Shown: positions 8,302-21,242, counted from the first letter of the stretch. The stretch is 44,632 nucleotides of DNA from Gammaproteobacteria bacterium (GCA_011052215.1 DRJK01000027.1:1-44632), one strand, 5' to 3'. Program-made: numbers and translations. The notes: generated from the sequence alone by a model not told the origin.

Positions 8302-9198
8302 TTATACCTTCTGTTCTGTAATACTTGTTTGTTTGACAACATTATTCAGGTTCCAGTTCCCGATCGCCCATGCCCATATCTCTCCGATACTGGCATGGGC
8401 CAGAGAACGGGGTGGATCCTGACCAAGATACTGAAGTGATCTGTGCAGGGACTGGCATGCCTTTTCAGTATTAACCGGCGCTGCCCCGGTTTGTTTGCTC
8501 AGCTTTTCTCCCGATGCGTTAACGATAACAGGTATGTGAGTATATTGCGGTGGCGTGAAAGACAGTAATTCCTGCAAATAGATCTGTCTGGGTGTTGATT
8601 CAAGCAGGTCACTTCCGCGTACAATTTCGGTTACATGCTGTATTGCATCATCGACCACGGTAGCCAGGTGGTAGGCGATATAGTTATCGGCACGTCGAAG
8701 AATAAAATCACCGACGTCATTTTGCAGGTTCTGTGCATAGTATCCCTGAATCAGGTCATCAATACTGTAGTCATGGTCCGGCGTTTTCAGTCTGATGGAC
8801 CGGCCTGTTTTACCTTCAGGAAGACCATTACGGCAGGTGCCGGAGTATCGTACTCCATAAGGTGTCTGTATACCTGAAGCATGAATATCGGCCCGGCTGC
8901 ATGCGCATGAATAAAGATAATTTTCCTTGTCCAGTTGTGCAAGCGTCTGCATGTAAATATCGGTTCGTTTGCCTTGATACAGGATTTCATCATCCCATTC
9001 AAAACCAAATTGATCCAGTACACTGATTATTGCATCCGTTGCGCCGGGCACTTCACGTGGCGGATCCAGGTCTTCTATCCGTAGTAGCCATTTGCCTTGT
9101 TGTGATTTTGCATTCAGGTAACTGGCGACCGCAGTGACCAGCGAGCCTGCATGTAACGGGCCGGTGGGGGAGGGTGCAAAGCGTCCAATAACCGACAT
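8302..9198 (-). CDS. gluQ: glutamyl-Q tRNA(Asp) synthetase
   Basis: IGRFAPSPTGPLHAGSLVTAVASYLNAK...LLRIEDLDPPREV...EKLSKQTGA; adjacent to dksA. Confidence 0.95.
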   Translation of the reverse strand: MSVIGRFAPSPTGPLHAGSLVTAVASYLNAKSQQGKWLLRIEDLDPPREVPGATDAIISVLDQFGFEWDDEILYQGKRTDIYMQTLAQLDKENYLYSCACSRADIHASGIQTPYGVRYSGTCRNGLPEGKTGRSIRLKTPDHDYSIDDLIQGYYAQNLQNDVGDFILRRADNYIAYHLATVVDDAIQHVTEIVRGSDLLESTPRQIYLQELLSFTPPQYTHIPVIVNASGEKLSKQTGAAPVNTEKACQSLHRSLQYLGQDPPRSLAHASIGEIWAWAIGNWNLNNVVKQTSITEQKV

Positions 9199-9215
9199 TG
9201 ATTACTTCCGTTCAA

Positions 9216-9254
9216 TAAAAAAGGCATTCATGAAAGATCCTGAATGCCTTTTTG
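9216..9254 (-). terminator. Rho-independent terminator of dksA
   Basis: AAAAAAGGCATTCA-tgaaagatcc-TGAATGCCTTTTT; symmetric, so possibly bidirectional. Confidence 0.75.
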
Positions 9255-9270
9255 TAACAGAATGGGAGTG

Positions 9271-10071
9271 TTAACCGCGTTGTTTTTCGCGTATCTCATC
9301 CAGTGTCTTGCAGTCAATACATTGAGTTGCGGTAGGGCGTGCCTCCAGACGGCGTACACCGATTTCGACTCCGCATGATTCACAGTAACCGAACTCATCG
9401 GTATCCAGTAGCCCGATGGACTCATCGATTTTCTTGATCAGTTTACGTTCACGGTCACGGGTTCTCAATTCCAGACTGAATTCCGATTCCTGTGTTGCAC
9501 GATCATTCGGGTCAGGGAAATTGGCAGCTTCATCCTGCATGTGATGAACGGTGCGATCTACTTCCTGCATGAGGTCCATTTTCCATGCCCGTAAAAGCTG
9601 TCTGAAATGTTTGTTCTGCTCCTCGTTCATGTATTCTTCGCCCTTCCTTAATTTATAGGTGGCAAATCCTTCAACGGGAGTGGAATGGTCGGAAGAACTC
9701 TTGACTGCCTTGGCCAGGGTGCCTTTGGGTTTGGCCTTGCTGGTGACTTTTTTGACCGGAGTCTTTTTGCCGGCCGCGGTTTTTTTGGCAGTGGCCTTCT
9801 TTACCGGGGCCTTCTTTTTGGCCGCAGTTTTTTTGGCGGTGGCCTTTTTGGCCGGAGCCTTCTTTTTGATCGCAGTTTTTTTGGCAGTGGTTTTCTTTAC
9901 CGGGGCCTTCTTTTTGGCCACAGTTTTTTTAGCGGTGGCCTTTTTGGCCGAGGCCTTCTTGCTGGCGGTTTTCTTTACCGGGGCCTTCTTTCTGGCCGCA
10001 GTTTTTTTGGCCGCTGCCTTTTTGACCGGGGCCTTCTTTTTGGTGCTTGACTTCTTTTTAACAGTGGGCAT
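9271..10071 (-). CDS. dksA: DksA-type RNA polymerase-binding regulator with Lys/Ala-rich N-terminal extension
   Basis: C-terminal [118 protein letters not shown] = DksA; N-terminal ~110 aa of KK(T)[15 protein letters not shown] repeats. Confidence 0.93.
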   Translation of the reverse strand: MPTVKKKSSTKKKAPVKKAAAKKTAARKKAPVKKTASKKASAKKATAKKTVAKKKAPVKKTTAKKTAIKKKAPAKKATAKKTAAKKKAPVKKATAKKTAAGKKTPVKKVTSKAKPKGTLAKAVKSSSDHSTPVEGFATYKLRKGEEYMNEEQNKHFRQLLRAWKMDLMQEVDRTVHHMQDEAANFPDPNDRATQESEFSLELRTRDRERKLIKKIDESIGLLDTDEFGYCESCGVEIGVRRLEARPTATQCIDCKTLDEIREKQRG

Positions 10072-10338
10072 TGACGACCTTCCTGAGTCCATATATACAA
10101 GAAACATGGTTTATTACCAGAAAGAACAAGTGCCTGCAAGGATTTAGTGATTAATTTTCAAATAGAATTAAATGAAAATACATTAAAATATTATATTAAT
10201 CAATGATATATGTTATTTTTATAGTATTTTCATGGTAAGGTGTCCGCAATACACCCTTTGATATTTCACTGATTCACCATTAAGGTGCGACATTGAAATT
10301 TAATCCGGTTTTAATGATTTTTCAGACACAGGATTTTT

Positions 10339-11106
10339 ATGGTTGAATTGAAGGCGTTGATTTTTGATGTCGATGGCACCCTGGCTGATACCGAACGAGA
10401 CGGTCATCGGGTTGCATTTAATCGTGCATTTGAGCAAGCAGGTCTTGACTGGAACTGGTCGGACGCGCTTTATGGAAAGTTGTTAAAGGTGGCTGGAGGT
10501 AAGGAACGCATTCGTTATTATCTGGACGAATTCAACCAGGCATTCAAACGACCGGAAATGCTCGATGAATTTATTGCCGGCTTGCACAACAGCAAGACAG
10601 ATTATTACACGCAACTTTTATCAGAAGGTGGCATCCCGCTCAGAACGGGGGTCAAGAGATTGATTGATGAAGCCCGGCAGTCGGGGTTGAGGCTTGCGAT
10701 TGCCACCACCACCACACCGGCCAATGTTTCTGCCTTGTTGCGATATTCATTGCATGAGGATTCTGAACAATGGTTCGATATCATTGCCGCAGGTGATGTT
10801 GTTCCGGCCAAGAAACCTGCCCCGGATATTTATCATTATGCTTTGGAACAACTGGGGCTTGAAGCCGGGGAGTGTCTTGCGTTCGAGGATTCCCGTAATG
10901 GTATCCTTTCATCGGTGGGGGCAGGTCTCGCTACCATTATCACCATAAATGGATACACAAAAGACCATGACTTCAAGGATGCACTTATCGTACTGGATAA
11001 TATGGGTGAGCCAGACAGGCCATTCAAGGTTATCCAGGGTGATGCGGAACAAAGCACTTACCTGGATGTTGATACCTTGAAACAATTGTTTAGCAGGCCT
11101 GAATAA
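10339..11106 (+). CDS. cbbY: HAD-IA hydrolase, CbbY-like
   Basis: ALIFDVDGTLADTERDGHRVAFNRAFEQAGLDWNWS...LRLAIATTTTPANV...KKPAPDIYHYALEQLGL...AFEDSRNGILSSVGAGL. Confidence 0.88.
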   Translation: MVELKALIFDVDGTLADTERDGHRVAFNRAFEQAGLDWNWSDALYGKLLKVAGGKERIRYYLDEFNQAFKRPEMLDEFIAGLHNSKTDYYTQLLSEGGIPLRTGVKRLIDEARQSGLRLAIATTTTPANVSALLRYSLHEDSEQWFDIIAAGDVVPAKKPAPDIYHYALEQLGLEAGECLAFEDSRNGILSSVGAGLATIITINGYTKDHDFKDALIVLDNMGEPDRPFKVIQGDAEQSTYLDVDTLKQLFSRPE

Positions 11107-11107
11107 A

Positions 11108-12277
11108 TTGACCGGGCCATTGATTCGTGCAAGACACATGCAGGCCATTCAGCCTTTTCGGGTTATGGAGTTGTTGGCAAGGGCGAAAAAAATGGAGGCC
11201 GATGGCCGCTCGGTGATACATATGGAAGTGGGCGAACCGGATTTTGAAACACCCCGGCCTGTTATCGATGCAGGCATTCAGGCGCTCAGGGAAGGACGAA
11301 CACATTACACGCCTGCCGTGGGCGACATGTCCCTGAGGAATACCATCAGTCAGTATTACCTCGACCGGTTTGATACACACGTAGACGCTGACCGTATCCT
11401 GATTACACCGGGTGCATCGGGTGCCTTGCAGCTCGCATTAAGTGTGCTGGTCAATCCCGGTGATGAAGTTGTGCTGGCAGACCCGGGATATCCCTGTAAC
11501 CGTAATTTGTTGTATTTACTCGGGGCAATCCCGGTGGCGGTGAATGTATGCCCGGATACCGGTTTTCAGATAACCGTCGAACTTTTGAAACAGGTATGGA
11601 CAGACTCAATACGGGTAGTGCTGCTGGCATCGCCTTCAAACCCGACCGGCACGCTGATCAGCAAGGCCGGGATGGCCTCTATTATTGAGTTTGCCCGTGG
11701 AAAAGGTGCCATTGTTATTATTGATGAAATCTATCAGGGGCTGGTATATGACGTCGAAGGGTTTACGGCACTTGAGTTGTCTGGAGATATCTTTGTCATA
11801 AACAGTTTTTCAAAATACTTTGGAATGACAGGCTGGCGTGTTGGCTGGGTTATCATGCCTAGGCAATATGTCGACGATATGGACAAGCTTGCACAAAATC
11901 TGTACCTGGCGGCATCGACACCTGCACAGGTCGCCGCGCTTGCAGCATTCAAGCCCGGGACCTTGGAGATTCTGGAGGAAAGAAGGGGGATATTTCAGCA
12001 CAGAAGAGACTACCTCGTTCCCGCCTTGCAGGGGCTTGGTTTTGGTATTCCACAAATACCTCGGGGGGCCTTTTACATCTATGCCGATTGTAGCGGGCTT
12101 ACCGATAACAGTTTTCAATTCTGTCAGGATGTACTTGAGCAAACCGGGGTTGCCATTACGCCGGGGCTGGACTTTGGTGATAACCGGCCGGAGAGGTATG
12201 TAAGGTTTGCGTATACAACCGGGCAATCGCAACTGGAGGAGGCAGTGGACAGATTAAGGACCTTTATCCAATCCTGA
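11108..12277 (+). CDS. PLP-dependent class I/II aminotransferase
   Basis: MEVGEPDFETPRPV, HYTPAVGDMSLR, SNPTGTL, NSFSKYFGMTGWRVGW. Confidence 0.93.
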   Translation: MTGPLIRARHMQAIQPFRVMELLARAKKMEADGRSVIHMEVGEPDFETPRPVIDAGIQALREGRTHYTPAVGDMSLRNTISQYYLDRFDTHVDADRILITPGASGALQLALSVLVNPGDEVVLADPGYPCNRNLLYLLGAIPVAVNVCPDTGFQITVELLKQVWTDSIRVVLLASPSNPTGTLISKAGMASIIEFARGKGAIVIIDEIYQGLVYDVEGFTALELSGDIFVINSFSKYFGMTGWRVGWVIMPRQYVDDMDKLAQNLYLAASTPAQVAALAAFKPGTLEILEERRGIFQHRRDYLVPALQGLGFGIPQIPRGAFYIYADCSGLTDNSFQFCQDVLEQTGVAITPGLDFGDNRPERYVRFAYTTGQSQLEEAVDRLRTFIQS

Positions 12278-12291
12278 CAATATTCAAAAAA

Positions 12292-12327
12292 AGGCTGTCG
12301 GGTAGCGCAGAGTCTACCCGGAAAGCC
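12292..12327 (-). terminator. Rho-independent terminator candidate (minus strand)
   Basis: aaaaaaaGGCTgtCGGGTAGcgcagagtCTACCCGgaAAGCC. Confidence 0.55.
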
Positions 12328-12344
12328 ATCATCGATCTATACTG

Positions 12345-12572
12345 TCAGCTCTCGTCCCCGGCCATGGACTGCGGGTTATTGAGGTTGACAGAAAAGTCAT
12401 TACCCGGATGTTCTACAGCGATATCCAGATAAGCCTGTTTATTCTCTTCAGATTCAAAATAAATATCAATGGCACCATCCCCTTCACCTTCGATAAGGTG
12501 CGGGGCATGACTGATATCCTTGACATCATGTAATGAGATCGGGTCTGTAGTTGAAGTACGCATGGTTGTCAC
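12345..12572 (-). CDS. hypothetical protein
   Basis: 75-aa ORF with downstream terminator-like hairpin. Confidence 0.5.
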   Translation of the reverse strand: MTTMRTSTTDPISLHDVKDISHAPHLIEGEGDGAIDIYFESEENKQAYLDIAVEHPGNDFSVNLNNPQSMAGDES

Positions 12573-12712
12573 CCCTCACATAAATCGTTAATTACATAGT
12601 TACACTATAAATATAGTACACAGGGTGGCTACGTGATTGATTCAGGTCAAAAACACGCTAAACTTCCTGATTACCCACCTTCTACACTGGATAATCAGCA
12701 GGGATTGTTACC

Positions 12713-13996
12713 TCAATTTGCACCCTGTTTTGCAAGCAGGGCCGTACCGTAAGATGCCTGATGATGCGCAGGTACAATAACGGGCACCTGAAGCAGATTT
12801 TGCCTGATCTTGTTCCATGCCGGGTTGGCAGACCCGCCACCCACGGTCAGTACCCGTTTTGGGCAGGGGGCACCGAGTTCAGCCAGCAACTGGTAACCCC
12901 GGCCTTCAATGCGACTGATGCCTTCAAGCAGGCCTTGAAAAATCCGGCTGCGTTCTGCCGCATTATCCGGGATACCGTTCGGAAGCCGGGGTTGAAATCC
13001 GGGGTCAGACACAGGGAAACGCTCACCAACCCCCGGCAATGGGTAATAGTCAAGGCCGGTTTCCTGCTCCGGCTTCAGTGTGTGCATCATGCCATTCATT
13101 TCGTTGACCGTGAAAAACCGGAGTAATGCTGCACCACCACTGTTGGAGGCACCTCCGCATAGCCATTTTCCTGAAATTCGATGACTGTAGACCCCGTGCT
13201 TCCTTGAGAACACGGGTTTGTCCGAGATAACTTTCAGTACCAGGGTTGATCCCAGCGAAGTGACGGCATCGCCGGTCTCATGGGCGCCTGTTGCCAGAAA
13301 GGCCGCCGTGCTGTCGGTTGTACCGGCTACGACCCGGGTATGGTGTGAAAGACCTAGCAGGTCTGCCACTTCCGGTTTTATCAGCGCGATGGGTGTACCC
13401 GGTTCATGCACCTGTGGGAGCATACCGGTATTGATGCCGGACTGCTTTATCCAGTCCGGCCAGCACCCCGCGCCCGGGACATAGCCGAGTTTTAAACAAT
13501 TGTTTTCATCACTGTGCCCGTACTGCCCGGACAGTTTTCCAGTCAGCCAGTCGGCCTGGTGCAGGGCGTATGTCGCATCAGGGTATTTTTTACCCAGATA
13601 CATCAGCCTGGCAAGGCTTGAGCCTGCACCATAGGCGGCCGAGTCTTGCGGGATGAGGTGATCAAGATTGTCTGATTCTGCCTTGCAGCGCGTATCGTTA
13701 TACATCAGCGCAGACCCAAGCGGGTTACCAGTACGGTCTGCAAGCAACAGGGTCGAAGAGGTGCCGTCAACACAGATAGACACGACATCCCCGGCAGGGA
13801 TGCCGGACAGCGCATTCTGAAGAACCTCAATCATGGTGTCCCACCAGGTCGCCGCTTCCTGTTCGTGTCGTCCCGGCTGGTCTGGCAGCGGTGTATCGAT
13901 TTGCCCGGACGCCGCTGAAACAACCTGGTTGTCATCATTAATCACGGTGACCCTGCAGCCCGATGTTCCCAGATCGATACCTGTAAATAATGCCAC
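12713..13996 (-). CDS. FGGY-family carbohydrate (xylulose/ribulose-type) kinase
   Basis: MALFTGIDLGTSGCRVTVINDD...VVAGTTDSTAAFLATGAHETGDAVTSLGSTLVLK...RVLTVGGGSANPAWNKIRQNLL. Confidence 0.9.
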   Translation of the reverse strand: MALFTGIDLGTSGCRVTVINDDNQVVSAASGQIDTPLPDQPGRHEQEAATWWDTMIEVLQNALSGIPAGDVVSICVDGTSSTLLLADRTGNPLGSALMYNDTRCKAESDNLDHLIPQDSAAYGAGSSLARLMYLGKKYPDATYALHQADWLTGKLSGQYGHSDENNCLKLGYVPGAGCWPDWIKQSGINTGMLPQVHEPGTPIALIKPEVADLLGLSHHTRVVAGTTDSTAAFLATGAHETGDAVTSLGSTLVLKVISDKPVFSRKHGVYSHRISGKWLCGGASNSGGAALLRFFTVNEMNGMMHTLKPEQETGLDYYPLPGVGERFPVSDPGFQPRLPNGIPDNAAERSRIFQGLLEGISRIEGRGYQLLAELGAPCPKRVLTVGGGSANPAWNKIRQNLLQVPVIVPAHHQASYGTALLAKQGAN

Positions 13997-14035
13997 GGGT
14001 GTTAGTCAGCTCGCATTTCCTGCCAGGACCGTGGG

Positions 14036-14425
14036 CTATGGCAGGCTCACCGGCTCGGCCGGTACCCAGCCTTCTGAGCGGTGTTCTGTGACGATACTGG
14101 TATAGATGCCACCACGGACGTTAAAATCGGCGGTAATGCGCATAAACCGGGGTGAGCAGGCATCGACGAGATCTTTTAAAATCTGATTGGTGACCGCTTC
14201 ATGGAAAGTGCCGTCGTTTCTAAATGACCAGATATACATTTTCAAGGACTTAAGTTCTATGCAGCGACTGTCAGGGATATATTCCACATTAATAGTAGCA
14301 AAGTCAGGCTGTCCTGTTTTGGGGCAAAGGCAGGTAAATTCCGGGATGTCGATCCTGATCGTGTAATCGGGTTCAAGTTTAGGATTTTCAAAGGTTTCCA
14401 GTTCTTTAGCGGGTTGTGTACTCAT
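14036..14425 (-). CDS. queF: preQ0 reductase (NADPH-dependent 7-cyano-7-deazaguanine reductase)
   Basis: [52 protein letters not shown]. Confidence 0.96.
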   Translation of the reverse strand: MSTQPAKELETFENPKLEPDYTIRIDIPEFTCLCPKTGQPDFATINVEYIPDSRCIELKSLKMYIWSFRNDGTFHEAVTNQILKDLVDACSPRFMRITADFNVRGGIYTSIVTEHRSEGWVPAEPVSLP

Positions 14426-14564
14426 TGATGTAGCATTCCTGTGTAAATAAGTCTTAGTCTTGTGGTGAAAATACTTTACACTAAACCCGTTTCATCCGAC
14501 ACTATGCGACTTAATGCAATCTTCTCCATGAACTGTAACATTAACCTGAAAACATAATAAATTC

Positions 14565-17500
14565 ATGCGTTTAAATAAAATAAAGTTAGCCGGATTCAAA
14601 TCATTTGTCGACCCGACCACGGTACACATTACCAGTAACCTGACAGGTGTTGTAGGCCCGAACGGCTGTGGAAAATCAAATATTATCGATGCAGTGCGCT
14701 GGGTTATGGGTGAAAGCTCGGCCAAGCATTTACGTGGTGAATCCATGGCAGATGTCATATTCAATGGTTCCAGCAGCAGAAAACCGGTAGGGCAGGCAAC
14801 GATAGAGCTGCTTTTTGATAATTCGGAAGGTAGCCTGGGTGGTCAATATGCCGGCTTTAATGAGATATCAATCAAAAGGCAGGTGACGCGGGATGGTCTT
14901 TCGCAGTATTACCTCAATGGTGCGCGCTGCCGCCGCCGCGATGTAACGGGTATTTTTCTGGGAACCGGGCTGGGGCCCAGAAGTTACTCGATCATCGAAC
15001 AGGGTATGATCTCGCGTCTGATCGAGGCAAAGCCTGAAGAGTTGAGAGTATTCTTTGAAGAAGCAGCTGGTATTTCGAAGTACAAGGAACGCAGGCGTGA
15101 GACAGAGACCCGGATCAGGCATACACGCGAGAACCTTGATCGACTGAATGATTTGCGTGAGGAGCTCGACAAACAGTTACAACACCTGAACCGTCAGGCA
15201 AGAACGGCTGAAAAATACAAGCATCTGAAAAAGGAAGAACGTTTAAGCAAGGCAGAACTCATTGCATTGCGATTGAAATCACTGGATGAAGAGGCAATCA
15301 AGCAACAGAAAGAGATCAGCGAGCGGGAAACAGCCCTTGAAGCTGCCAGGGCCGGGCAGCAGTCTATAGAAACCGCCATGGTTAAAGAGCGCGATACATA
15401 TACTGATGCGACCGACGTGTTTAACCAGATTCAAACCCGGTACTATGGTCTGGGCAGTGATATTGCCCGCGATGAGCAGGCCATCCAGTATGCGCGTGAA
15501 ATGCGTCGTAACCAACAGAGTAATCTGGAACAGATCGACAGTAGCTGGAAGGATATCAGGCAACATATCGAAGTAGATGAAAAACAGATCGCTGATCTGA
15601 ATGAAGAGCTCAGGCAACTGGGCCCACAACTGGATGAGACAAGAAGTGAAAGCGGCCAGTCCAGTGAAGCCTTGTCCAATGCAGATGAGTTAATGCTTCG
15701 ATGGCAAAAGGAATGGGATGAATTTAATCAGAAATCATCCGTACCTTCGGAAGAGGCACAGGTTCAGCGAACCAGAATCGAACATCTGGAGAGTCAGATT
15801 GTTCAGGGTCAGCAACGACAGGAACGCATACTGGCACAATTAAAGGAAGTGGATGTCGAGCAATTCAATGATGATATCTCGGAACTTGAAAAGGAAAATA
15901 CGGAAAGATCCGGAAACCTCGAGCAACAACAGGCTCGCCTGGATAATACAAAAGAGCAGATCTTTCAGTTGCGCACACACAATGAGGGCCTGGCACAGGA
16001 TACAGATGATGTCAGAGGCAGATTACAAAACCTTCAGGGAAGATTGAGTTCACTTGAAGCCTTGCAGCAGTCAGCGCTGGGACAGTCTGATGACAAAGTC
16101 ACACAATGGCTGGAAGATCATAACCTGAAGGATGCCCCAAGACTCGTTCAGAAACTGGAAGTCGAGAATGGATGGGAGACAGCAGTTGAAACCGTAATGG
16201 GTCTGAACCTTGAGGCCGTTTGTATTGATGATTTCAATTCTGTAGCAGATTTGCTGGATAATCTTGATGAAGGATCGGTTGCTTTCTTTGATAAACAGAC
16301 AGCCCGGGGCGCAGGAGCTGGAAACAGTTTTGCCAATCCGCTGTCAGACTACGTCAAGTCTCCCTGGCCACTGGAGTCACTCCTGTCGGGTGTTTATGCC
16401 GTTGCAGACATAACACAGGCACTCACGGTCAGGGACAGGTTGAAGGAACACGAGTCAGTGATTACCCCAAAAGGGGTATGGCTTGGCAAGTCCTGGGCCA
16501 GATTAATCAGAGGGGATGGTGAACGGTCAGGGGTCATTGCCAGAGAACAGGAAATCAAAAATCTGGTTGTCGAGACCGGCGGGCTTGAATCCAGCCTCGC
16601 TGAACTGCAAGCTCGTCTGGATAATGACGTAAAAAGACAACGCGAATTTGAAGAAGACAGAGAAGTTCAGCAGCAGGAATTGAATCAGGCACTCCGTGAG
16701 CAATCTGATACCCAGTCCAGATTGAATACAATGTTGTCCAGGCTGGAACATGTTAAAACAAGACGGCAGACACTCCTGAGTGAACAGCAGGAAATCCAGA
16801 AACAGATAAGTGCAGACGGTGAAATTCTGAAGGCCGCACGCCGCCAGCTAAACACGGCACTGGAGAGTATTAATCTGTTTTCAGTTGAAAGAGAATCGCT
16901 TGCCAGCAAACGGGATACCCTGAAGCAGGAACTGGAAATCCTGCGACAAAAAGCAAAAGAAAATCAGGACAAGGTACATGGACTCGAGCTTCAACACCAG
17001 GCCAGGAGTAACCAGCTATCATCAACCGAACAAAACCTGTCGCGCATGCAGACACAGATAGAGACACTTGGGCACAAACGGGAAGAATTGTTGTCAACAC
17101 TTGAAAACAGTCTTGAACCAATACGTGAGCAGGAAGCGCGCCTCGAAAAATTATTGGGTCAGCGGGTTCAGGTTGAAGAAGAACTCTCGGCTGCACGTAA
17201 ACGCCTGGAAGATATTGATTCATTAATCCGCAAGCTTGAAGGCGATCGACATGAAGCGGAAGACAGGGTACAGGATGTGCGTGGTACTCTTGAGCAGGCG
17301 AAAATGGTCTGGCAGGAATTCAATATCAGGGCAAAAACGCTCAAGGAACAACTGGATGAAACCGGATTTGAACTGAAGTCCTTGCTTGATGCTCTTGATG
17401 AAAATGCATCTGTCGAAAGCTGGCAGGAGCAAGTGGACAAACTGGAACGCAGGATCCAGCGTCTGGGTCCAATCAACCTTGCAGCAATAGATGAATTTGC

Positions 17501-18077
17501 CGAACAGTCAGAACGCAAGGAATATCTGGATACACAATATGTTGACGTCACCTCGGCCCTGGATACGCTTGAAAATGCAATTCGTAGAATCGACAAGGAA
17601 ACCAGAACACGATTCAAGGAAACATATGACAAGGTTAACAGTGGGCTGCAAAAGCTTTTCCCTCGCGTCTTCGGGGGTGGTCATGCCTATCTTGAATTGA
17701 CCGGTGATGACTTGCTCGATACCGGTGTCACTGTCATGGCACGTCCCCCCGGCAAGCGCAACAGTTCTATTCATATGTTATCCGGTGGTGAGAAAGCATT
17801 AACCGCAGTTGCACTTGTTTTTGCAATATTCGAACTGAACCCGGCCCCTTTCTGTATGCTGGATGAGGTGGATGCACCACTGGACGATGCCAATGTGGGC
17901 CGGTTTTGTGAGCTGGTGAAAGAAATGTCTGAAACAATCCAGTTTATTTTTATTACGCATAATAAAGTGACCATGGCCATGTCCAACCAGCTCTCCGGTG
18001 TCACTATGCATGAACCCGGTGTGTCACGAATGGTGTCGGTGGATGTTGAAGAGGCAGTCAAGCTGGCCGCCATGTAA
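14565..18077 (+). CDS. smc: chromosome segregation protein SMC
   Basis: MRLNKIKLAGFKSFVDPTTVHI...GVVGPNGCGKSNIIDAVRWVMGESSAKHLRG...LSGGEKALTAVALVFAIFELNPAPFCMLDEVDAPLDDANVGRF. Confidence 0.98.
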   Translation: MRLNKIKLAGFKSFVDPTTVHITSNLTGVVGPNGCGKSNIIDAVRWVMGESSAKHLRGESMADVIFNGSSSRKPVGQATIELLFDNSEGSLGGQYAGFNEISIKRQVTRDGLSQYYLNGARCRRRDVTGIFLGTGLGPRSYSIIEQGMISRLIEAKPEELRVFFEEAAGISKYKERRRETETRIRHTRENLDRLNDLREELDKQLQHLNRQARTAEKYKHLKKEERLSKAELIALRLKSLDEEAIKQQKEISERETALEAARAGQQSIETAMVKERDTYTDATDVFNQIQTRYYGLGSDIARDEQAIQYAREMRRNQQSNLEQIDSSWKDIRQHIEVDEKQIADLNEELRQLGPQLDETRSESGQSSEALSNADELMLRWQKEWDEFNQKSSVPSEEAQVQRTRIEHLESQIVQGQQRQERILAQLKEVDVEQFNDDISELEKENTERSGNLEQQQARLDNTKEQIFQLRTHNEGLAQDTDDVRGRLQNLQGRLSSLEALQQSALGQSDDKVTQWLEDHNLKDAPRLVQKLEVENGWETAVETVMGLNLEAVCIDDFNSVADLLDNLDEGSVAFFDKQTARGAGAGNSFANPLSDYVKSPWPLESLLSGVYAVADITQALTVRDRLKEHESVITPKGVWLGKSWARLIRGDGERSGVIAREQEIKNLVVETGGLESSLAELQARLDNDVKRQREFEEDREVQQQELNQALREQSDTQSRLNTMLSRLEHVKTRRQTLLSEQQEIQKQISADGEILKAARRQLNTALESINLFSVERESLASKRDTLKQELEILRQKAKENQDKVHGLELQHQARSNQLSSTEQNLSRMQTQIETLGHKREELLSTLENSLEPIREQEARLEKLLGQRVQVEEELSAARKRLEDIDSLIRKLEGDRHEAEDRVQDVRGTLEQAKMVWQEFNIRAKTLKEQLDETGFELKSLLDALDENASVESWQEQVDKLERRIQRLGPINLAAIDEFAEQSERKEYLDTQYVDVTSALDTLENAIRRIDKETRTRFKETYDKVNSGLQKLFPRVFGGGHAYLELTGDDLLDTGVTVMARPPGKRNSSIHMLSGGEKALTAVALVFAIFELNPAPFCMLDEVDAPLDDANVGRFCELVKEMSETIQFIFITHNKVTMAMSNQLSGVTMHEPGVSRMVSVDVEEAVKLAAM

Positions 18078-18121
18078 AAGAGAAGCATGGGCAGGTTGGC
18101 AGATAATGGAAGAGTAAACTC

Positions 18122-18832
18122 ATGGATACCTTGAGATGGGGGTTGCTGCTGACCGGAGTAATAGTATTTTTACTGATATACCTGTTCAGTCGTAGTAAAT
18201 TTTCCGCAAAAAGAGAACGCCCGGTAGACCGGTTTTCATCCGACGTTGTTATAGACGAGGAATTCGGGGTTGCCAATGTTGATGACGATCCACGTACACT
18301 CGATACACTTGCCAGAAACATACAGCTGGATGCCGGTAATCAGGTGGATGACAGGTTATCTGACAAGCAGTCAGACAATATAACCGGTTCCGATAAAGAA
18401 AAGCTGATCGGTTTCTATCTGGTTGAAAAAGAAGGCAACATGTTGAACGGGGCAGACATTATCGATGCGCTGGAGAAGGTCGGCCTCAGGTATGGAGATA
18501 TGAAAATATTTCATTACTACGGAGTTGATCAACAGAAAACAACCCGGCCTGTTTTCAGTGTAGCCAGCCTTGTAGAACCGGGCTGGTTTGACCTCATATC
18601 AATCAACAGCATGACAACGCCAGGTTTGACACTATTTATGAACCTGCCAGGCCCGCTTGGTTCGGTGGCGGCCTTTGATGGACTGCTGTCAGTTATTAGC
18701 CAGTTGAAGAGCCTGTTACCCGTAACGCTGAAGGACAGACAGCACAATAATGTATCCAATCAGATACTGACTCATATGCGTGAAGAGGTTGTTGAATTTG
18801 ATCGTATGAGAGCTATTCAGGGAAAGGGGTGA
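18122..18832 (+). CDS. zipA: cell division protein ZipA
   Basis: N-terminal TM plus C-terminal FtsZ-binding domain (LIGFYLVEKEGNMLNGADIIDALEKVGLRYGDMKIFHYYG); lies between smc and ligA. Confidence 0.9.
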   Translation: MDTLRWGLLLTGVIVFLLIYLFSRSKFSAKRERPVDRFSSDVVIDEEFGVANVDDDPRTLDTLARNIQLDAGNQVDDRLSDKQSDNITGSDKEKLIGFYLVEKEGNMLNGADIIDALEKVGLRYGDMKIFHYYGVDQQKTTRPVFSVASLVEPGWFDLISINSMTTPGLTLFMNLPGPLGSVAAFDGLLSVISQLKSLLPVTLKDRQHNNVSNQILTHMREEVVEFDRMRAIQGKG

Positions 18833-19162
18833 TCCCGTCGACCCGTCGGATTCGGGATGGTCTTGATGTGGTAAAATGTTAGCCCGTTTTATTACTTTTT
18901 ATTCTTGATATAATTATAACCAGGTAAACCATCGCCACAGGCGGTGAGGTACAAAGAGGCTCTGCCGTTACGGCATGTAAAGAGATAGCTGCAAATGGAC
19001 GCAAATATTGATAATGTTTATTTGTGTTCATACGTGGCCAATCAAGGTTTTAAGAAATATAATAATGGCAAGTATTTGCGGCTAATGAGTTTTAATGGTT
19101 TTTAATATTTACTTTCATCTGCGGCTGGATTATGGGTTTGAACAGTATAATGAGATACATAA

Positions 19163-21241
<2,079 letters not shown>

Positions 21242-21242
21242 T

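Noticed and set aside
9740-10050. Regularly spaced repeats that could suggest a CRISPR array
   Set aside because: No conserved repeat with unique spacers; the periodicity comes from in-frame Lys/Ala coding repeats.
9659-10147. 162-aa plus-strand ORF rich in F/L/A/V opposite dksA
   Set aside because: Antisense artefact of the Lys/Ala repeat codons of dksA.
14868-18088. Numerous minus-strand ORFs opposite smc
   Set aside because: Shadow ORFs of a long coiled-coil gene with no recognisable domains.
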